This document shows, piece by piece, positions 46,993-61,071 of a DNA stretch of 64,000 nucleotides. Made by a program: the position numbers and the translations under genes. The stretch comes from Dolomedes plantarius (taxonomy: Eukaryota; Arthropoda; Arachnida; Araneae; Dolomedidae): contig OU015492.1 in NCBI GenBank assembly GCA_907164885.2, positions 194,027,224-194,091,223 of the forward strand. The letters are read 5' to 3'. Under the pieces are notes generated by a model that had not been told where the DNA came from, did no database searches, and saw only the letters and a program-made list of their open reading frames with translations. Position 1 is the stretch's first letter; each line of letters opens with the position of its first letter.

Positions 46993-48282
46993 TATATTCA
47001 TTCTTGGGATACATGTTATCCCACCCTGTAAAGAAATGGTTAAAAGTGTGATATAGTGATTAAAATGTTGCTGTTTAGCAACGTTTTTTGTTATGCTGTT
47101 TAGCTAACGGCGCTACGCTACCTACAAATAAACTATAAACTAAAGATAGCGTAAATAATTAGACTAGACTAAAAAAATATTCTCTATTAATCAGTCGTGG
47201 TCAAAATTTGTTATCTTATACATACTATAAAATGAATCTGTAGCGTTGTGGCAGAAAAATTCAATTTTATGTTTCAAGTTAATATGGCACACTTAAAATT
47301 GGTTCTTCAATGTGGCGAAAGCTTATAGTGGAATTATGAAATAATACTAAGTTATTCGTTTTGGCAAATGCTGTTATGTATAAAAGAGATAATACTTGGT
47401 CCCTAATTGAATATTTTAGTCCGTAAATGAAAATTTTTATTGAAGACCAGCCGTATGCTTGAGGTTGAATATGAATATTAACTAAAGTATAGTTGGATTG
47501 ATAAAAACTTAATTGATTTATATTTCACAACAAAAGTTAATTTTTTAATTTTCTGAAAACATGAAAAAATGACATATCAATATCTTCCATAATGCCACAG
47601 TAATATAATATGTTACTATCTGGAACCTCCAGAAAATCTCACTTCTCTATATATTCTTTCCTTTAAGTTTTCTTATCATTCATTACATTTCATTTTACAG
47701 GTTGTTCGGTTCACTTTACATTTCGTGAAAAACGTTCAGTTTAATCAGAGTCATGAATATTCATGACTTGTAACTTTGTCATAAGATTTTGAGGATTTTT
47801 GCAAAGTTTTTATGGCATGAAATCTTCTTTTTTTTCATTAACTGTAAGTTCTAAATCATCATTTTTTAGCCCTATCACCCCCTTCACGATAAAGTAAGTC
47901 ATAAAAATATTCATAACTATTTTTTTTACCCGCTATTAAGCTATTCATTTCCTGGAGCTCACGACTTGATTGAATGGGTTTTTTTTACCTCTTCGGTCAC
48001 CTTTTGCAACTCGAGGCTAAACCAATCATTCACGAGTTCTGATTATTCAAATAAAAAAAATTTTTAATCTGTGGTTTGAGTTCTTAACTTTTAAAAGTAC
48101 GCGTCTTTCTTTTCTAAACTAATCCTACGACTTGATACTGAAAATACCTGAATTCATAGCATAGGAATAAATGATTGCGAAAATTGTGATTTATCAAATT
48201 TTTTTATGTGTTTCTCTGATTATTGTACGCATAATTTTTTTTTCTAAATCAATTTATGAAATAAATTTAATAGTTTGTTTCA
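46993..48282. other. No recognisable feature
   Basis: AT-rich, nothing supported. Confidence 0.5.
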
Positions 48283-48291
48283 CAAAAGTAC

Positions 48292-49100
48292 CATTGTTTG
48301 TTTCACCCCCTCAAGTCCTGCGGGTCGCCTCATCGTGGCTAGGGGGTGTCCCTGGGCGGAATGAGTGAAGTACGTCGGGAGTTAAACTCCTGGTAGGGTC
48401 ACCCTAGGTGTGAAGGCCATTCCATTATGCCCAGCTAAGGTCTGCAGGCAATAGCGTCCTTTACACATACGCTCTTTCCAGCGTGAAACCACGATCCCGT
48501 GCGATTGAGTGCACATGTGAAGATGTCAGAGAGGAAGGGAAAGCTGCTTTTGAGAGTACTGCAAGTTTTCACCGTGCGCAATCCCGTACGCTCCAAGCAC
48601 TCGAGAAAGAGCGTACGTGTAAAGGACGCTAAAGGAGCTGAGTCAGACTTCAACCTTTTGTGCTCCTGTCTTTGACCACAGAAGCTGCCTATTTTCCCCA
48701 TCCAAATAAAACCACTTGGCGCGTCACTGGTATCAGTGTAATCGCCCGGGTGGCTCTCTGGCACTTAGTTGTAACAGGCAAGATCAAACCATTCTTACTC
48801 GCTTTTTCAGCGGGCATCTTAGATCTTTGACCTATAGTGAGGTTTCTAAGTGCTTCGAAGTCTGCTTCAAGTGTTCTACTGAGCTGACTCTTTGACCTAT
48901 TCTGAGGTTTCTAAGTGTTTTCAAGTCTGCTCCAAGTGTTCTACTGAGCGGGATTCCCCTGGACAAATTCTTACTTTCCTGGGGCTCTCCATGCGGGATC
49001 TAACTGCCAATCCACTGATGGTTCTGGATTTCCATAGGGAGTACAATGTCATGGACCTGATATAGCCCTGCTAGTCTTCGGGGATGTGCAACAACAACAA
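48292..49100 (+). mobile_element. LINE-derived retroposon with 9-bp TSD
   Basis: About 809 bp flanked by CAAAAGTAC at 48283-48291 and 49101-49109, ending in an (ACA)n tail. The 3' part (48964-49065) encodes QILTFLGLSMRDLTANPLMV ending in EYNVMDLI and a stop, the C-terminus of an RNase H-bearing LINE. The 5' part (GGTCGCCTCATCGTGGC...) is not coding and may be a LINE leader. It contains a 65-bp direct duplication (48825 and 48890, CTTTGACCTAT...). An inverted repeat of about 27 bp (48453-48479 with 48606-48634, TAGCGTCCTTTACAC...) could be a small nested MITE. No RT domain, so it depends on a partner LINE. Confidence 0.7.
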
Positions 49101-49375
49101 CAAAAGTACTAATTCCCAGTATTTAAATTTGTTTTGTTCCAAATTAAGTTTATGAACTAATTCGATCCAACAAGTACAAATGCAAGCTATAACAGCAGTG
49201 GGATTGTTTCCCCTAACTAGCTTTCCTCAGTTAATTCATTCAAGCGATGGCAAATTGGCCCGTATGTGATTAGAATGTTGTTTCTAATGCAGAGACACCT
49301 GTCTGGATATATTCGCTCTATTAACCGCGGTAACTTGTCGACAGCATTTTTATCTGGGAGCACCATACAGGAAAG

Positions 49376-49597
49376 TCAACATTGCTCCCTGGTGTCACAT
49401 CAATTTTGACCGAGCACCCCAAGGGGCGACATCTAGTGGGCTCGTATCTTATTCCGTCCCCATACGGACTATCCGGCCTGCGGATTTAACGCGCCATACC
49501 CGGCGTAAATACGAGGATATTTAGTGACATCGGAATTCGAATTCAGCTCCCTCTGTCCAAATTCCAACGTGTTAACCACTCGGTTGTCTCAGGCTTA
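49376..49597 (-). mobile_element. tRNA-derived SINE, truncated, minus strand
   Basis: Diverged relative of 7868-8200 in reverse orientation: shared GGCGCGTTAAATCCG-like and CCCCTTGGGGTGCTCGGTCA segments. Box A (GACAACCGAGTGGTTAAC) and box B (GAATTCGAATTCC) are recognisable on the minus strand. Confidence 0.7.
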
Positions 49598-49689
49598 TGC
49601 GATTAGAATACTTAAAGACTTAAAAATATTTTTATCTTGGCATTCATTATTAAAAATCGGACCAGTTAATTATAACATTATTTAGATGT

Positions 49690-50256
49690 CATGGAAAGAA
49701 CACCTTCAGAACTGGCCTCATATTTGTGATAGAACTTCAATCTCTGTTCTGACTTTACTGCAAGAGCTCTGAAAATACCATGATATCCATTTGCAGTGGA
49801 TCCCATCGCATATTGGTCTCAGAGGCAATGAAGCGGCTGATACCCTGGCTAAGGAGGGGATTACAATAGATTTGACCTCTAACACTTTAACTTTTTTGGC
49901 ATTTAACTTTTGCCCTTTCATGGCAATCTCTTCCAGCACATAACTGGTATTGTGGCAGACAGCCGGTAGGAGCTATAGCTTTTGAGGGCAATCGTGCTCA
50001 GAAGACTGCTTTGTCAAGCCTCCTAACTGGTCACCTGAAGTGCCTTAAATTTGATCAAAGCAATAAGATCTTCCCCATTTGTGGAAAATGTAACATCAAT
50101 CATTCCGCCCCTGACCATCTTCTTTCTGTCATAAAGCTAGAAAAGGAGTATTTGACGCAGGAGTTTTATCCTTGTCTTGGATTTTTTAAATGTTTTCGGT
50201 CTCATGGATCTGGTCTAGCCTATCGGCTAGATCAGATAGGATTAGTGACAACAACA
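49690..50256 (+). mobile_element. 5'-truncated LINE with RNase H remnant
   Basis: Flanked by the exact 13-bp repeat ATTATTTAGATGT (49677-49689 and 50257-50269) and ending in an (ACA)n tail. It encodes, with stops and frameshifts, the end of a LINE ORF2: RNase H (LQWIPSHIGLRGNEAADTLA, about 49794-49860, including the conserved GNEAAD), then LSSLLTGHLKCLKFDQ, a CxxC...H zinc-finger-like stretch (ICGKCNINHSAPDHLL) and a shifted LDFLNVFGLMDLV ending. RNase H after RT fits the I, Loa or R1-related clades. Not functional. Confidence 0.85.
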
Positions 50257-50637
50257 ATTATTTAGATGTTATTAATTACTGCTTTGTTCATAATTAAGGC
50301 TATTTTTAAAACTAGTTGTCGTAATTATTTTGATGCTAATGGAAGGTCAAAATTTCATATCAGAGATTTGAAGGCCACTTTCATATGTCATTAAGAAGGT
50401 AATACTGAATCGCTTACTACGTTTCTATATCTGCATTTTGCTATCTTTATGCTAGCATAGGTTGTCTGCTCAGTATAAGTACTGTCAAATACAAAAGACT
50501 TGTTTAAATGTGAGAAGAAAATAGCTACTCCAAACTGTAAGATAAAATTAATTGAAGAAAATAAGAGTAGAAAATATACAGAGGCAGTAAAAAAAAATAT
50601 TTCAGGTAGTCTCTTCTAACGAAACTACCGCGGGTCA

Positions 50638-50903
50638 TTAATGTAGGATTACTTATTGTTGCTTACCTCTTTTGTATGTATATATGTATCTATATATATG
50701 TACGTATGTATATATATATGTGTGTGTGTGTGTGTCAGTCAAAATTTTGACGCATTTTGGTACTTTTCTGTTTAACTGTTAATTTCTTGCTCAAGCGATA
50801 CAGACTGGGTTTGGCGCACTGCCAAAATTATAACCTGCGACGCAAGACATCTGAAATTTTGCTTTATGGAGGATCGTTATGGAGGAACGTAATCTTGCGT
50901 TAA
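50638..50903. repeat. Dispersed repeat V, copy 2
   Basis: Matches 42525-42851 on both sides of a different internal microsatellite (GACTGGGTTTGGC, TATGGAGGAACGTAATC). Homology continues to about 50595 on the left. Confidence 0.6.
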
Positions 50904-51274
50904 AATACTGGCAGGGGAAATCTGCCCCACCTGACGCCATTACAGGTTTACAACAAAGATCATTAAAATATTACCGTAAATCTCTGAAAGCATTCAGGTC
51001 AAATTGCCGAGTGTTGAAATGATAAGACATATCATTTAAAATTCATTAAAGAAACAGCAAAAAATTAGAAAATATTTTCCTGTTTGATTCACATGAAATC
51101 CTTTACGCAGCAAATCGATGTGAAAAAAACACGGAAAAATGTAATAGTTTCCAATGACCTGAGCCATCTGTGGGTATAGGCTAAGTAGGTACCGGTGTAA
51201 TACCCAAAGCATTGGGAAATGCTCAGAAACCGATGTGTTAAAGATCTAAAAATATATATTTAAAAAAGCTTAAT

Positions 51275-51540
51275 TTTTTTTCCAATGTGGAGGCACTTTT
51301 TCCAAGTGCCTCCACATTGGACCATTGTGCCACATGTGTCATTGTGCCACATGTGCCACATTGTGCCATTTTTACTGCCCATTTTATTGTGGAGGCACCA
51401 TATAGGCGGACAGCATTAATCCCTATGAAGAGACGACACGAACAGGAGGCATTTTTCGTGGAGCGACGCCAGGATTCAATCCAAGCACCCTCAGCAACCG
51501 AAAACCAGCGCGCTGTACCACTGGGCTACCATAAGCCCAG
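51275..51540 (-). mobile_element. tRNA-derived SINE, minus strand
   Basis: On the minus strand: TAGCCCAGTGGTACAGCGCG (A box), GGATTGAATCC (B box), then a body ending in a T8 run on the plus strand at 51277-51284, i.e. an A tail. The body contains a hairpin GGAGGCACTT/AAGTGCCTCC (51289-51313) and GTGCCACAT repeats (51318-51368). GCTTAA flanks both ends, a weak TSD. The 152-codon plus frame across it is a by-product. Confidence 0.65.
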
Positions 51541-52339
51541 GCTTAAAATTAGGTTGTACAATTTTGCAGATTTTTCCCATGAAATTGAAAAGAATTCTGA
51601 ATTTTATCAATTTTTGAAGCGCAGACCCTTTATTAATCGACATTTGTTTTTTTTTCGTCTCTGCAAACTCATCACCATATCGCCAACGAATGTAGTTAAT
51701 TTTAGACATACATTTGTCTTATCTCATATATACATTTCCCCTTAAAATATAGTTAGGTGCGTATATTCCGGGGATTGTTTATCCCTTCAAAGAACGTATA
51801 ACTTTTGGATGGAATGACAGTGAGGTTTTCACCAGGAGTTTTCTGGAATCACTAAACACTTTTGTTTTTCAGTTTACATAACTTTGAGTAAATTTTATTG
51901 CATAATACCTGTGCCCAAGTTTACTTACTATCCCTAAACATATTATTAAATCTGATTTTTTTATTAAGACATTAATTTTTAAGTTTAAAAAAATAACTTG
52001 GAAAAAGAAAAGAAAAAAAGCCACAATTTTATTTTTACATTTTTGTATTAAAAGATTTAATGCTAGTAATTTTGCGGATTAAAAAAAATGTAAATTTTTG
52101 ATAGTAAGAATTTTGTACTGTCAAATATGTTGGCTGTTCCACCAGCATTATACCGAGGTTAACGATTTACGCTGCCACCGCATGGGCCCTGGACTCAAAT
52201 CTTGACCAAGGCATGGATTCCTGAACTTGCCATCATACAAGGTGACGTTGGTTCCACTACTGGGTTTATCTTGCAGAAAAGTAGCCAAAATTTTTCGTAG
52301 CTCATAGATGGGAATGTGCACATCATAAATGCCTCATTA

Positions 52340-52340
<1 letters not shown>
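51541..52340. other. No gene seen
   Basis: A stretch at about 52155-52215 (GGTTAACGATTTACGCTGCC, GGACTCAAATC) faintly resembles a tRNA-like SINE head, but not enough to call. Confidence 0.4.

Positions 52341-52341
<1 letters not shown>

Positions 52342-52412
<71 letters not shown>
52342..52412. repeat. (TA)n microsatellite
   Basis: TA run ending at the TGGGAGCG start of an LTR. Confidence 0.95.
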
Positions 52413-52415
<3 letters not shown>

Positions 52416-52641
52416 GAGCGAGTTACTTTTAGCCGCTAGAGGGCCCTCCCACCAATTCCTGTTTGAAGACGAAATACGCGAGTTGGAAGTACGCTCTCGC
52501 GGAGGAGAGATCGCTTTGCTCGAGTAGGAGCTAAGAAACCTCATTTCATTATATTATATGTTTAAGTGTCTTGTGTAGTGATAAAATAAACCCTGTGAGT
52601 GTGTATGAAGGCGTCGTTCCTCAGTTCCAGCACACCCCACA
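52413..52641 (+). mobile_element. Candidate solo LTR, 229 bp
   Basis: Runs TGGGAGCGAG... to ...CACACCCCACA (TG..CA), with TATA on both sides (low complexity) and a poly(A) signal AATAAA at 52585-52590 about 50 bp before the end. No internal retrotransposon sequence. Short frames through it are not coding. Confidence 0.5.
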
Positions 52642-52649
52642 TATATATA

Positions 52650-52965
52650 TGTCACGACTTAACTTATATAAACGGAGAACAAATAATTAGAAAAAAAGCC
52701 TATGGCAACACCAATTAGACCACTGTAGTTGGTTATATAACGCTTGCATGCTTGCGCACTCCATCCAGCGTTGCTACGCTGTGGGGATAAAAACTTAAAC
52801 GCAGAGCCTGGGTTAACGTGTTGTCGAAGGGTGTTTCTTACGCTGTGAGAAGTTGGGAAATGGCGAAACATCCGTTGCTTGAGCTGAGATTTTCTTAGAG
52901 TTTAAAGATAATAAAATAAATTAATCATAAACTTAGTTTGGTGATTTTCCGAGTTCCAGCCACGA
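52650..52965 (+). mobile_element. Candidate second LTR
   Basis: Starts TGTCACGACTTAAC; a TATATAA-like box lies at about 52732, AATAAA at about 52912, and it ends near GAGTTCCAGCCA, similar to the end of the preceding LTR (TCAGTTCCAGCACA). Right boundary and TSD not resolved. Confidence 0.4.
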
Positions 52966-53014
52966 CTGCCTAGAAGTAGAAAATTTATATGGATAGTAAA
53001 GGACTTGTCATATA

Positions 53015-53743
<729 letters not shown>

Positions 53744-54777
53744 TATAAATATATTAATTAGCAGTCAATTAACGAAATTTTTATATTCAATCCGCTATAA
53801 ACGGCTACTAAATCATCTATTAGCTCTCGAGTAGCAAAATTTGACTGTAGAGGCCTAAACCAACCATCTGACATTTATATAAACTGAAACTCTTCATATT
53901 TCGATGTGCTTGATCTGAATTTAATGACAAAACCACTTTAAAAAAGCTTCTTTCATAATATTTGAGCCTAATTTGATGAATGGTTTTCTCAGAAAGTTTA
54001 ATAGTCTACTGTATTTCCAGCAAAACGATCAGTAATAAAATTTCTTGTTGCATCTAAATTCAAGATGCATCCGACTCCCTTTATGTAAGAGAAATTCCGG
54101 CCCGCAAATCTGCGATCTAATTTTTCATTCTGTACCTTCTCCCATCAAGGAAAAGCCCCCTCTTGTCTCAGTTGTTTGAAAATTCCAGTTTATATAAAGC
54201 CTGACGAAAGACACGAACGCAGGAAATGAATGCAGTGTGACTAAGCTACAAAACACCACTAATTCATGTTGTATTCGGAATTAAATTTTCTGAGCCGGCC
54301 GACAGGGAGAAACTGAAACAAGTAGGAGCGGAAGATAATTCTAAATGCTGGAATTTAAATTTAGACGGGCGTTAAAAGTACAGGACTCAATGCATGCGTA
54401 ATTTGCATAAGTAGAGGAAATGAAGTCGACCTTTTACCACTTCATGAGAATTTCCCAGGAAAACAATTACTTACTACATGTTGTTTCTCCGCACGTGCGA
54501 GAACTTGATATACGCAAATGTCTCAGGTGTAATTCTCGGAGCGTATATATTCACTAATATGCATGGAATGGGACCGCTGAATGAAGTTCTTGATCAAAAG
54601 GTTTAGCATTCTTTTCGTGACTTACTTTAAGGTAATGAAAGGAGATATATCTTTGCCTTAATAATTATTTACTACGTCCAGTCAGTTATAAGAAATTATA
54701 GAAAAATATAACATTAGACAGTGCATCTCAGGAAATTGAATTTCAGAAAATGAAAACAACAGTTTCTTAAAATTGTA
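53744..54777. other. No recognisable feature
   Basis: Nothing supported. Confidence 0.5.
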
Positions 54778-56030
54778 CAGGTAACCCGCCTATAACACGA
54801 TAGATAAGTACCTAGAAAATGCCGTAGTGTGTGAAACCGTGTTATATGAGACCCAGAGACAGTCCAAAAAAAGGGGGGTTACGTTCCGAAAACTTATTAA
54901 AAACAAACTTTTTTTTTAATTCCATATAAGCAACTCATTTTTTATTAAAAATATAAATGTGTGTATAACACAAAACGAAAAACAAAGAAAAATATTATTT
55001 TCATTTAATGCGACCTTAATTTAATAAATTTTTTCCTCATCACTGCTCAGTACAATCAAACGAGAACGTTTTTTCAATTGAACGATATCACCTTCACATT
55101 CAGAACCTTTTTCTTCATTTAGATTTTTTGCACCTTCTATCCTCTTCAAAAAATCTGTAATTTTGGTTTTTTGCTGGTTCTTACAAGGTCATTGTAGATT
55201 CACGGTATGCAGATAGACAATTTTGCAGCTCCCTTTTGAACTTTCGGCCTCTTTCAGCGGAAGTGTCTGCATTCAGGAAAAATGATTCAAAATTTTCAGC
55301 TAAGCTTAGGTCTTGTAATTTTATAGAGTTATAAATGAATAAATTAAAATTTGTTTATACATTTTCATGTAAAGCCACTATAGTTCATTATTCCTTCCCG
55401 TCATTGTTTTAAGCTAATTTAGTTTTTAAATGTGTTAAAAATATTGTTATCTAGTGCTATAGAAGTACAGTGTTGTACAATACAGTTTAAAAAAGGGGGG
55501 TTACGTTCTGAAAATTTAATAAAAACAAACATTTTTTTAATTACATATTAGAAACTTAATTTTTATTAAAAATTGCAATGTATGTATAACACAAAACGAA
55601 AAAACAAAGAAAAATATTATTTTCATTTAATGCGACCTTAATTCAATAAATTTTTTTCTCATAACCGCTCAGTATAATCAAACGAGAACGTTTTTTCGAT
55701 TGAACAATATCATCTTCACATTCAGAACCTTTTTCTTCATTTAGATTTTTTGCACCTTCTATCGTCTATAAAAAAATCTGTATTTTTGGTTTATTTATTC
55801 CTTCCCGTCATTATTTTTAAGTAATTTAGTTTTTAAATGTGTTAAACAAAAGTCATGTTATCCAGTGCTATAGAAGTATAGTGTTGTACAATGGTTTTCG
55901 CAATTTTTTTATGGTGTTAGAGCGAGACCGTGTTACAGGTTGCAGTGTTATACGAGGGTTCCCACAATTTGTCTCATCGTGTTAGAGCGAAACCGTGTTG
56001 TAAGATGCCGTGCTGTAGGAGGGCTACCTG
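54778..56030. mobile_element. Tigger-like element F, copy 2, with internal duplication
   Basis: Left CAGGTAACCCGCCTATAACA, right inverse CAGGTAGCCCTCCTACAGCA, TA on both sides. 1253 bp against 854 in copy 1: the segment from GGGGGGTTACGTTC (about 54883) to TTTAAATGTGTTAAA is repeated in shortened form at 55495-55850. Confidence 0.82.
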
Positions 56031-56933
56031 TATTTCCTTTCACAACTGTGGACTGACACGGTAAAACAAGAGTTACTATTAGGTTAATCATTGTGTTAAT
56101 CACTCTTTCTCTCTTTCTCTGCCTGTAACTTCCACATTATAAAATAATAAAGTTTAGCAAAATTAATCTGCGCAGTAAAAAATTAATTTTGTACAAAAGT
56201 ACTGAATTTTTTTAAAAATTGAGAAAATTTTCTTTATATATATTTTTAAAAAATTTTTCGTGATGCTGCCAAAAAAAATGCCTTGTTATTTCAGAGATCA
56301 GTATTCCAATAAATTGATTAATTCATGAGAAATAAATTAAACAATAATAAAGCAAATCTATGCAAAATTCAAAAACACAAACCCCTTAAAACTCTGAAGT
56401 ACCAAATTACTCTATCATTCATCTTTTCGAAACAGAGAAATTTTATTACAAACTTAATACACCAGGTAAAAGTGCATTTTATTTTAATATTAAAAAAATT
56501 GAAATACATATTTACTTAATTTTTTCCTTTACTTGTTTCGTATAACATCAAATTACATAATTTAAATGAATGTTTTTGATGAATACAAAAAAAACCCTCA
56601 ATTAAGAAGTTTAATTAGTTTTTAATACTTTTAACCTGTTTTAAAAGTGTTTTCAGGTGTATACTAAATTATTTAATGGATTAAATTTCTAATAAATTTA
56701 TTGGTTCATCACTAAAAAGATAAAATGCCCAAACCTATGCAAAACTTCTTTTTAAAATATAAACTTCTTTATAATTTCATCTTCAAAAGTTTTTCTTTTC
56801 ATTTCATTGAAAAACTCATCCTTAATACCATTAAATGGAACTTACTGAGTACATAGAAAGAAAAATCAATGCACGCTTTACATATCAGTTTCAGCGGGGA
56901 AAAAAGCGAAATATCCCAAAAAAAAATCTAACC

Positions 56934-56964
<31 letters not shown>

Positions 56965-57259
56965 ACACAAAAAAAAGGAAATATACATGGCGTTTAAAAG
57001 GACATTTAAAGGAACATCTATATTATAAAAAGCATTTTTACTGCTCTTACGAAAATTGGATCGTCTCAAAACTTTGTGACAATGTAAGAATATTTTATGT
57101 GACAAATTGATAAAAGTTGTTATTTTCAACCTCTTTTGACAAATTAAGGGAGCCAATGTCCTTACAGACAAAATAATACAGCCAAGGATTGCATATTTTT
57201 CATTCTTCACATGTATACGTGATCAAATCTTTATTTTCCCCGGACACTGGAAATGACTT
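56031..57259. other. No gene seen
   Basis: AT-rich; a (C)n(CA)n run at 56932-56968. Frames across it are low-complexity artefacts. Confidence 0.5.
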
Positions 57260-58515
<1,256 letters not shown>

Positions 58516-58549
<34 letters not shown>

Positions 58550-58576
58550 GAGAGAGAGAGAGAGAGAGATAGATAT

Positions 58577-58638
<62 letters not shown>

Positions 58639-58640
58639 AT
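58516..58640. repeat. Compound (TA)(GA)(GATA)(TG) microsatellite
   Basis: Adjacent runs of TA, GA, GATA, TA and TG directly after element D copy 3. Confidence 0.93.
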
Positions 58641-58768
58641 AAGATAACTATGCATTTGTGCTAAATCCTTTACACATATGTATTTTAGAGATATGAAGAT
58701 TTCAGAAAACAGTAAGTGATTAATAACTAAATAAATAAAAGCTAAATAAATAATTGTATAAATATATA

Positions 58769-59102
58769 CAGTCAAACTCCGTTATAGCGAACCCGGTATA
58801 TAACAAACTCGCGGATATAACGAACGAAAATTTTGGTCCCGCCGTTTTCCGATTGTACGTAATTTAATTAGTATTGTGTCAGTTTAATGTAATCGATTTT
58901 AGACGATTTAATTCCTTGAGGATCATTTTTAATAGATTTTATCTTTTTTCAATACATCATTATTTAATACACATTGCAACTAATGAGTTATACAATCTCA
59001 GTGAACTCAGGCATTTTTCTTAACGGTTCGTATATAGCGAACCACCGGATAAACGAACAAAACTTATGGTCCCTTGAAGTTCGTTATAACGGGGTTCGAC
59101 TG
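58769..59102. mobile_element. Tigger-like MITE G
   Basis: A 334-bp element; left CAGTCAAACTCCGTTATAGC, right inverse CAGTCGAACCCCGTTATAAC, TA on both sides. Internal TATAGCGAAC/ATAACGAAC repeats near both ends. Followed by a (CTAT)n(TA)n run. Confidence 0.85.
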
Positions 59103-59343
59103 TATCTATCTATCTATCTATCTATCTATATATATATATATATATATACACAATTATTTATTTAGCTATTTATATAGAATAACTCTAATCCGTAACATTT
59201 CTATGTCACGTTTTTCCTTGGTGTTTTTGTATAAATTTTAAATTTTTCTTTAATCTTTCATTATTTGCTTTACATGCACAAAAATGATAAGGTATACCCT
59301 AAGCATCCCATTTGTTAATTTTAACGCCGATCTTTCACTATTT

Positions 59344-61067
59344 AAGGTAAATGCACCTATAATGGGCCACCCTTTAGAAATGTCGAGAAATTAAGGGTCT
59401 ATTGTTACCTTAGGCAGTGGAAGGGGTGAGGGTCATTGGCTACCTGCAAGGATCCCTTAGCATTGGAATTCAGTTCATTCCTTTTAACTTCTGCTTAAGA
59501 AATCTGTTAAGGTAAGTGAATTTTTCAAAAAATTTTATTTAAGTACTATAATGTCTGTTTATTGACTTAAACTATTATTCATTACGATAGTATGTATAAT
59601 TTAAATTTTACAGTGATTAAATGACAAAAAACCTAGATTCCATTGTCAAAATAGCGTGGCCCATCATGGTATCACGAATTGTTCCACTGTCCCTGTATTG
59701 GGCCAGCCCGTATACTGGTACAAATTTATTTTTTCGGAAATGTCAATATTTGCAACAACATACCAGCTGTGACAAGTAAAGCGGTACATCACAGGCAACA
59801 TTAACCACAATTTTTAAGCAAATTTAATTTTAGATGTTTAATAGATTAATAAATTTATATTTCAGTTATATTCCAGTTTTTATGTATTTAGTGTAGTTGT
59901 ACTGTAGTTATAAAATGAATTAACCGGTTTAAAAATATACATCATTTTTTTAGTTCCTTTTCTTTCCAATTTTATGATATTGTAGAGTTAATTTTTGTTC
60001 CATAACAGATGGGTCTCACAACCTTTGACTACTGGGAAATGACCCTAAACATAATCAAAATCGGGCTACTGAAACTCCAATAATATTAATATATATATAT
60101 AATTTTTTTTTTATATCAAAATTACAAGTCTTCAGTTATATTTTATACAAAAATAGAACTTCTAAAGCCATAAATAATTTTTAGATTTTATTTTTAAATG
60201 TACACATTACTAAAAAGGAAAAAAAATCATTGGATGTTTCGCGCATCATAAAATTAAGAAATATGCATACAGAAACTATTTTTTGGTCAAATTAAATTAA
60301 TAATACACTCAAGTTTAATGTAAAACCAAAAAATATACAAAAAAATATAATTTAAATTGAAAAATTTACATAAGATTTAAAAAAATTTAAAATTTAGCAA
60401 TTTTTTAAAACTTTTTCAAGAGTAAAAAATTTTTTTACAATTTTTTTTTTTACTTTTCTGGTTTTAGTGTGTAAAGAAGCTTATAATACAAATCTGATAA
60501 AAATTTTGTGTGTCTAGCACACATAGTTTGGGAGTAACAGTGCGAGCAATCCAAAAATTCACATATTTGAGAAAACTGAAGTTAAAGTTGGAATAACATG
60601 GCTATGGCAACAGAATGATATTTACATAAACTCTCATAACTCGAGAAATAATGCAAATTTTTTTCGGCGGTTTTTTGCATATTGTTCAGAAATGTCCCAA
60701 AAATCAGAATATAGCAAAAACCAAAAATCGATTTTTTTTTTTAAGTTTCAAAGATTGTGAGACCCCTTAGATAGATGGCCCATTAATGCTGTGATGGGTG
60801 ATATTGATGGCCCATTACTGGGTGACCCATTATGGGTACATCGGATAAAATAATGGACCATTATAGGTGCATCAGGTTGGTTATTATTTATGTATATATA
60901 TATTTTTTATGAATGCAGCCAGTGCGCTCCAATTAATACTACAGATGTAAGACAGTTATTAAAATAGCGGGTAAAAATTTGGACCAGTTTGCTTTATCTA
61001 TACCTGTGAAAATTCAGATTTACTTCAATTTTTCTCTTAACCGGCCCATTACTGGTGCGTTTACCTT
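59344..61067. mobile_element. Candidate TIR element AA, 1.7 kb, family unknown
   Basis: Left AAGGTAAATGCACCTATAAT and inverse right AAGGTAAACGCACCAGTAAT give TIRs of about 28 bp, with ATTT on both sides (59340-59343 and 61068-61071). GGCCCATTA/TAATGGGCC motifs recur inside at 59364, 60777, 60809, 60826 and 61043. No recognisable transposase; the interior is AT-rich. Confidence 0.45.
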
Positions 61068-61071
61068 ATTT

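Noticed and set aside
48435..48764. 109-codon minus-strand frame
   Set aside because: Lies across the noncoding 5' part of a retroposon and its inverted repeat; no recognisable domain.
51287..51745. 152-codon plus-strand frame
   Set aside because: It crosses a minus-strand SINE, its hairpin and its tail; no domain seen.
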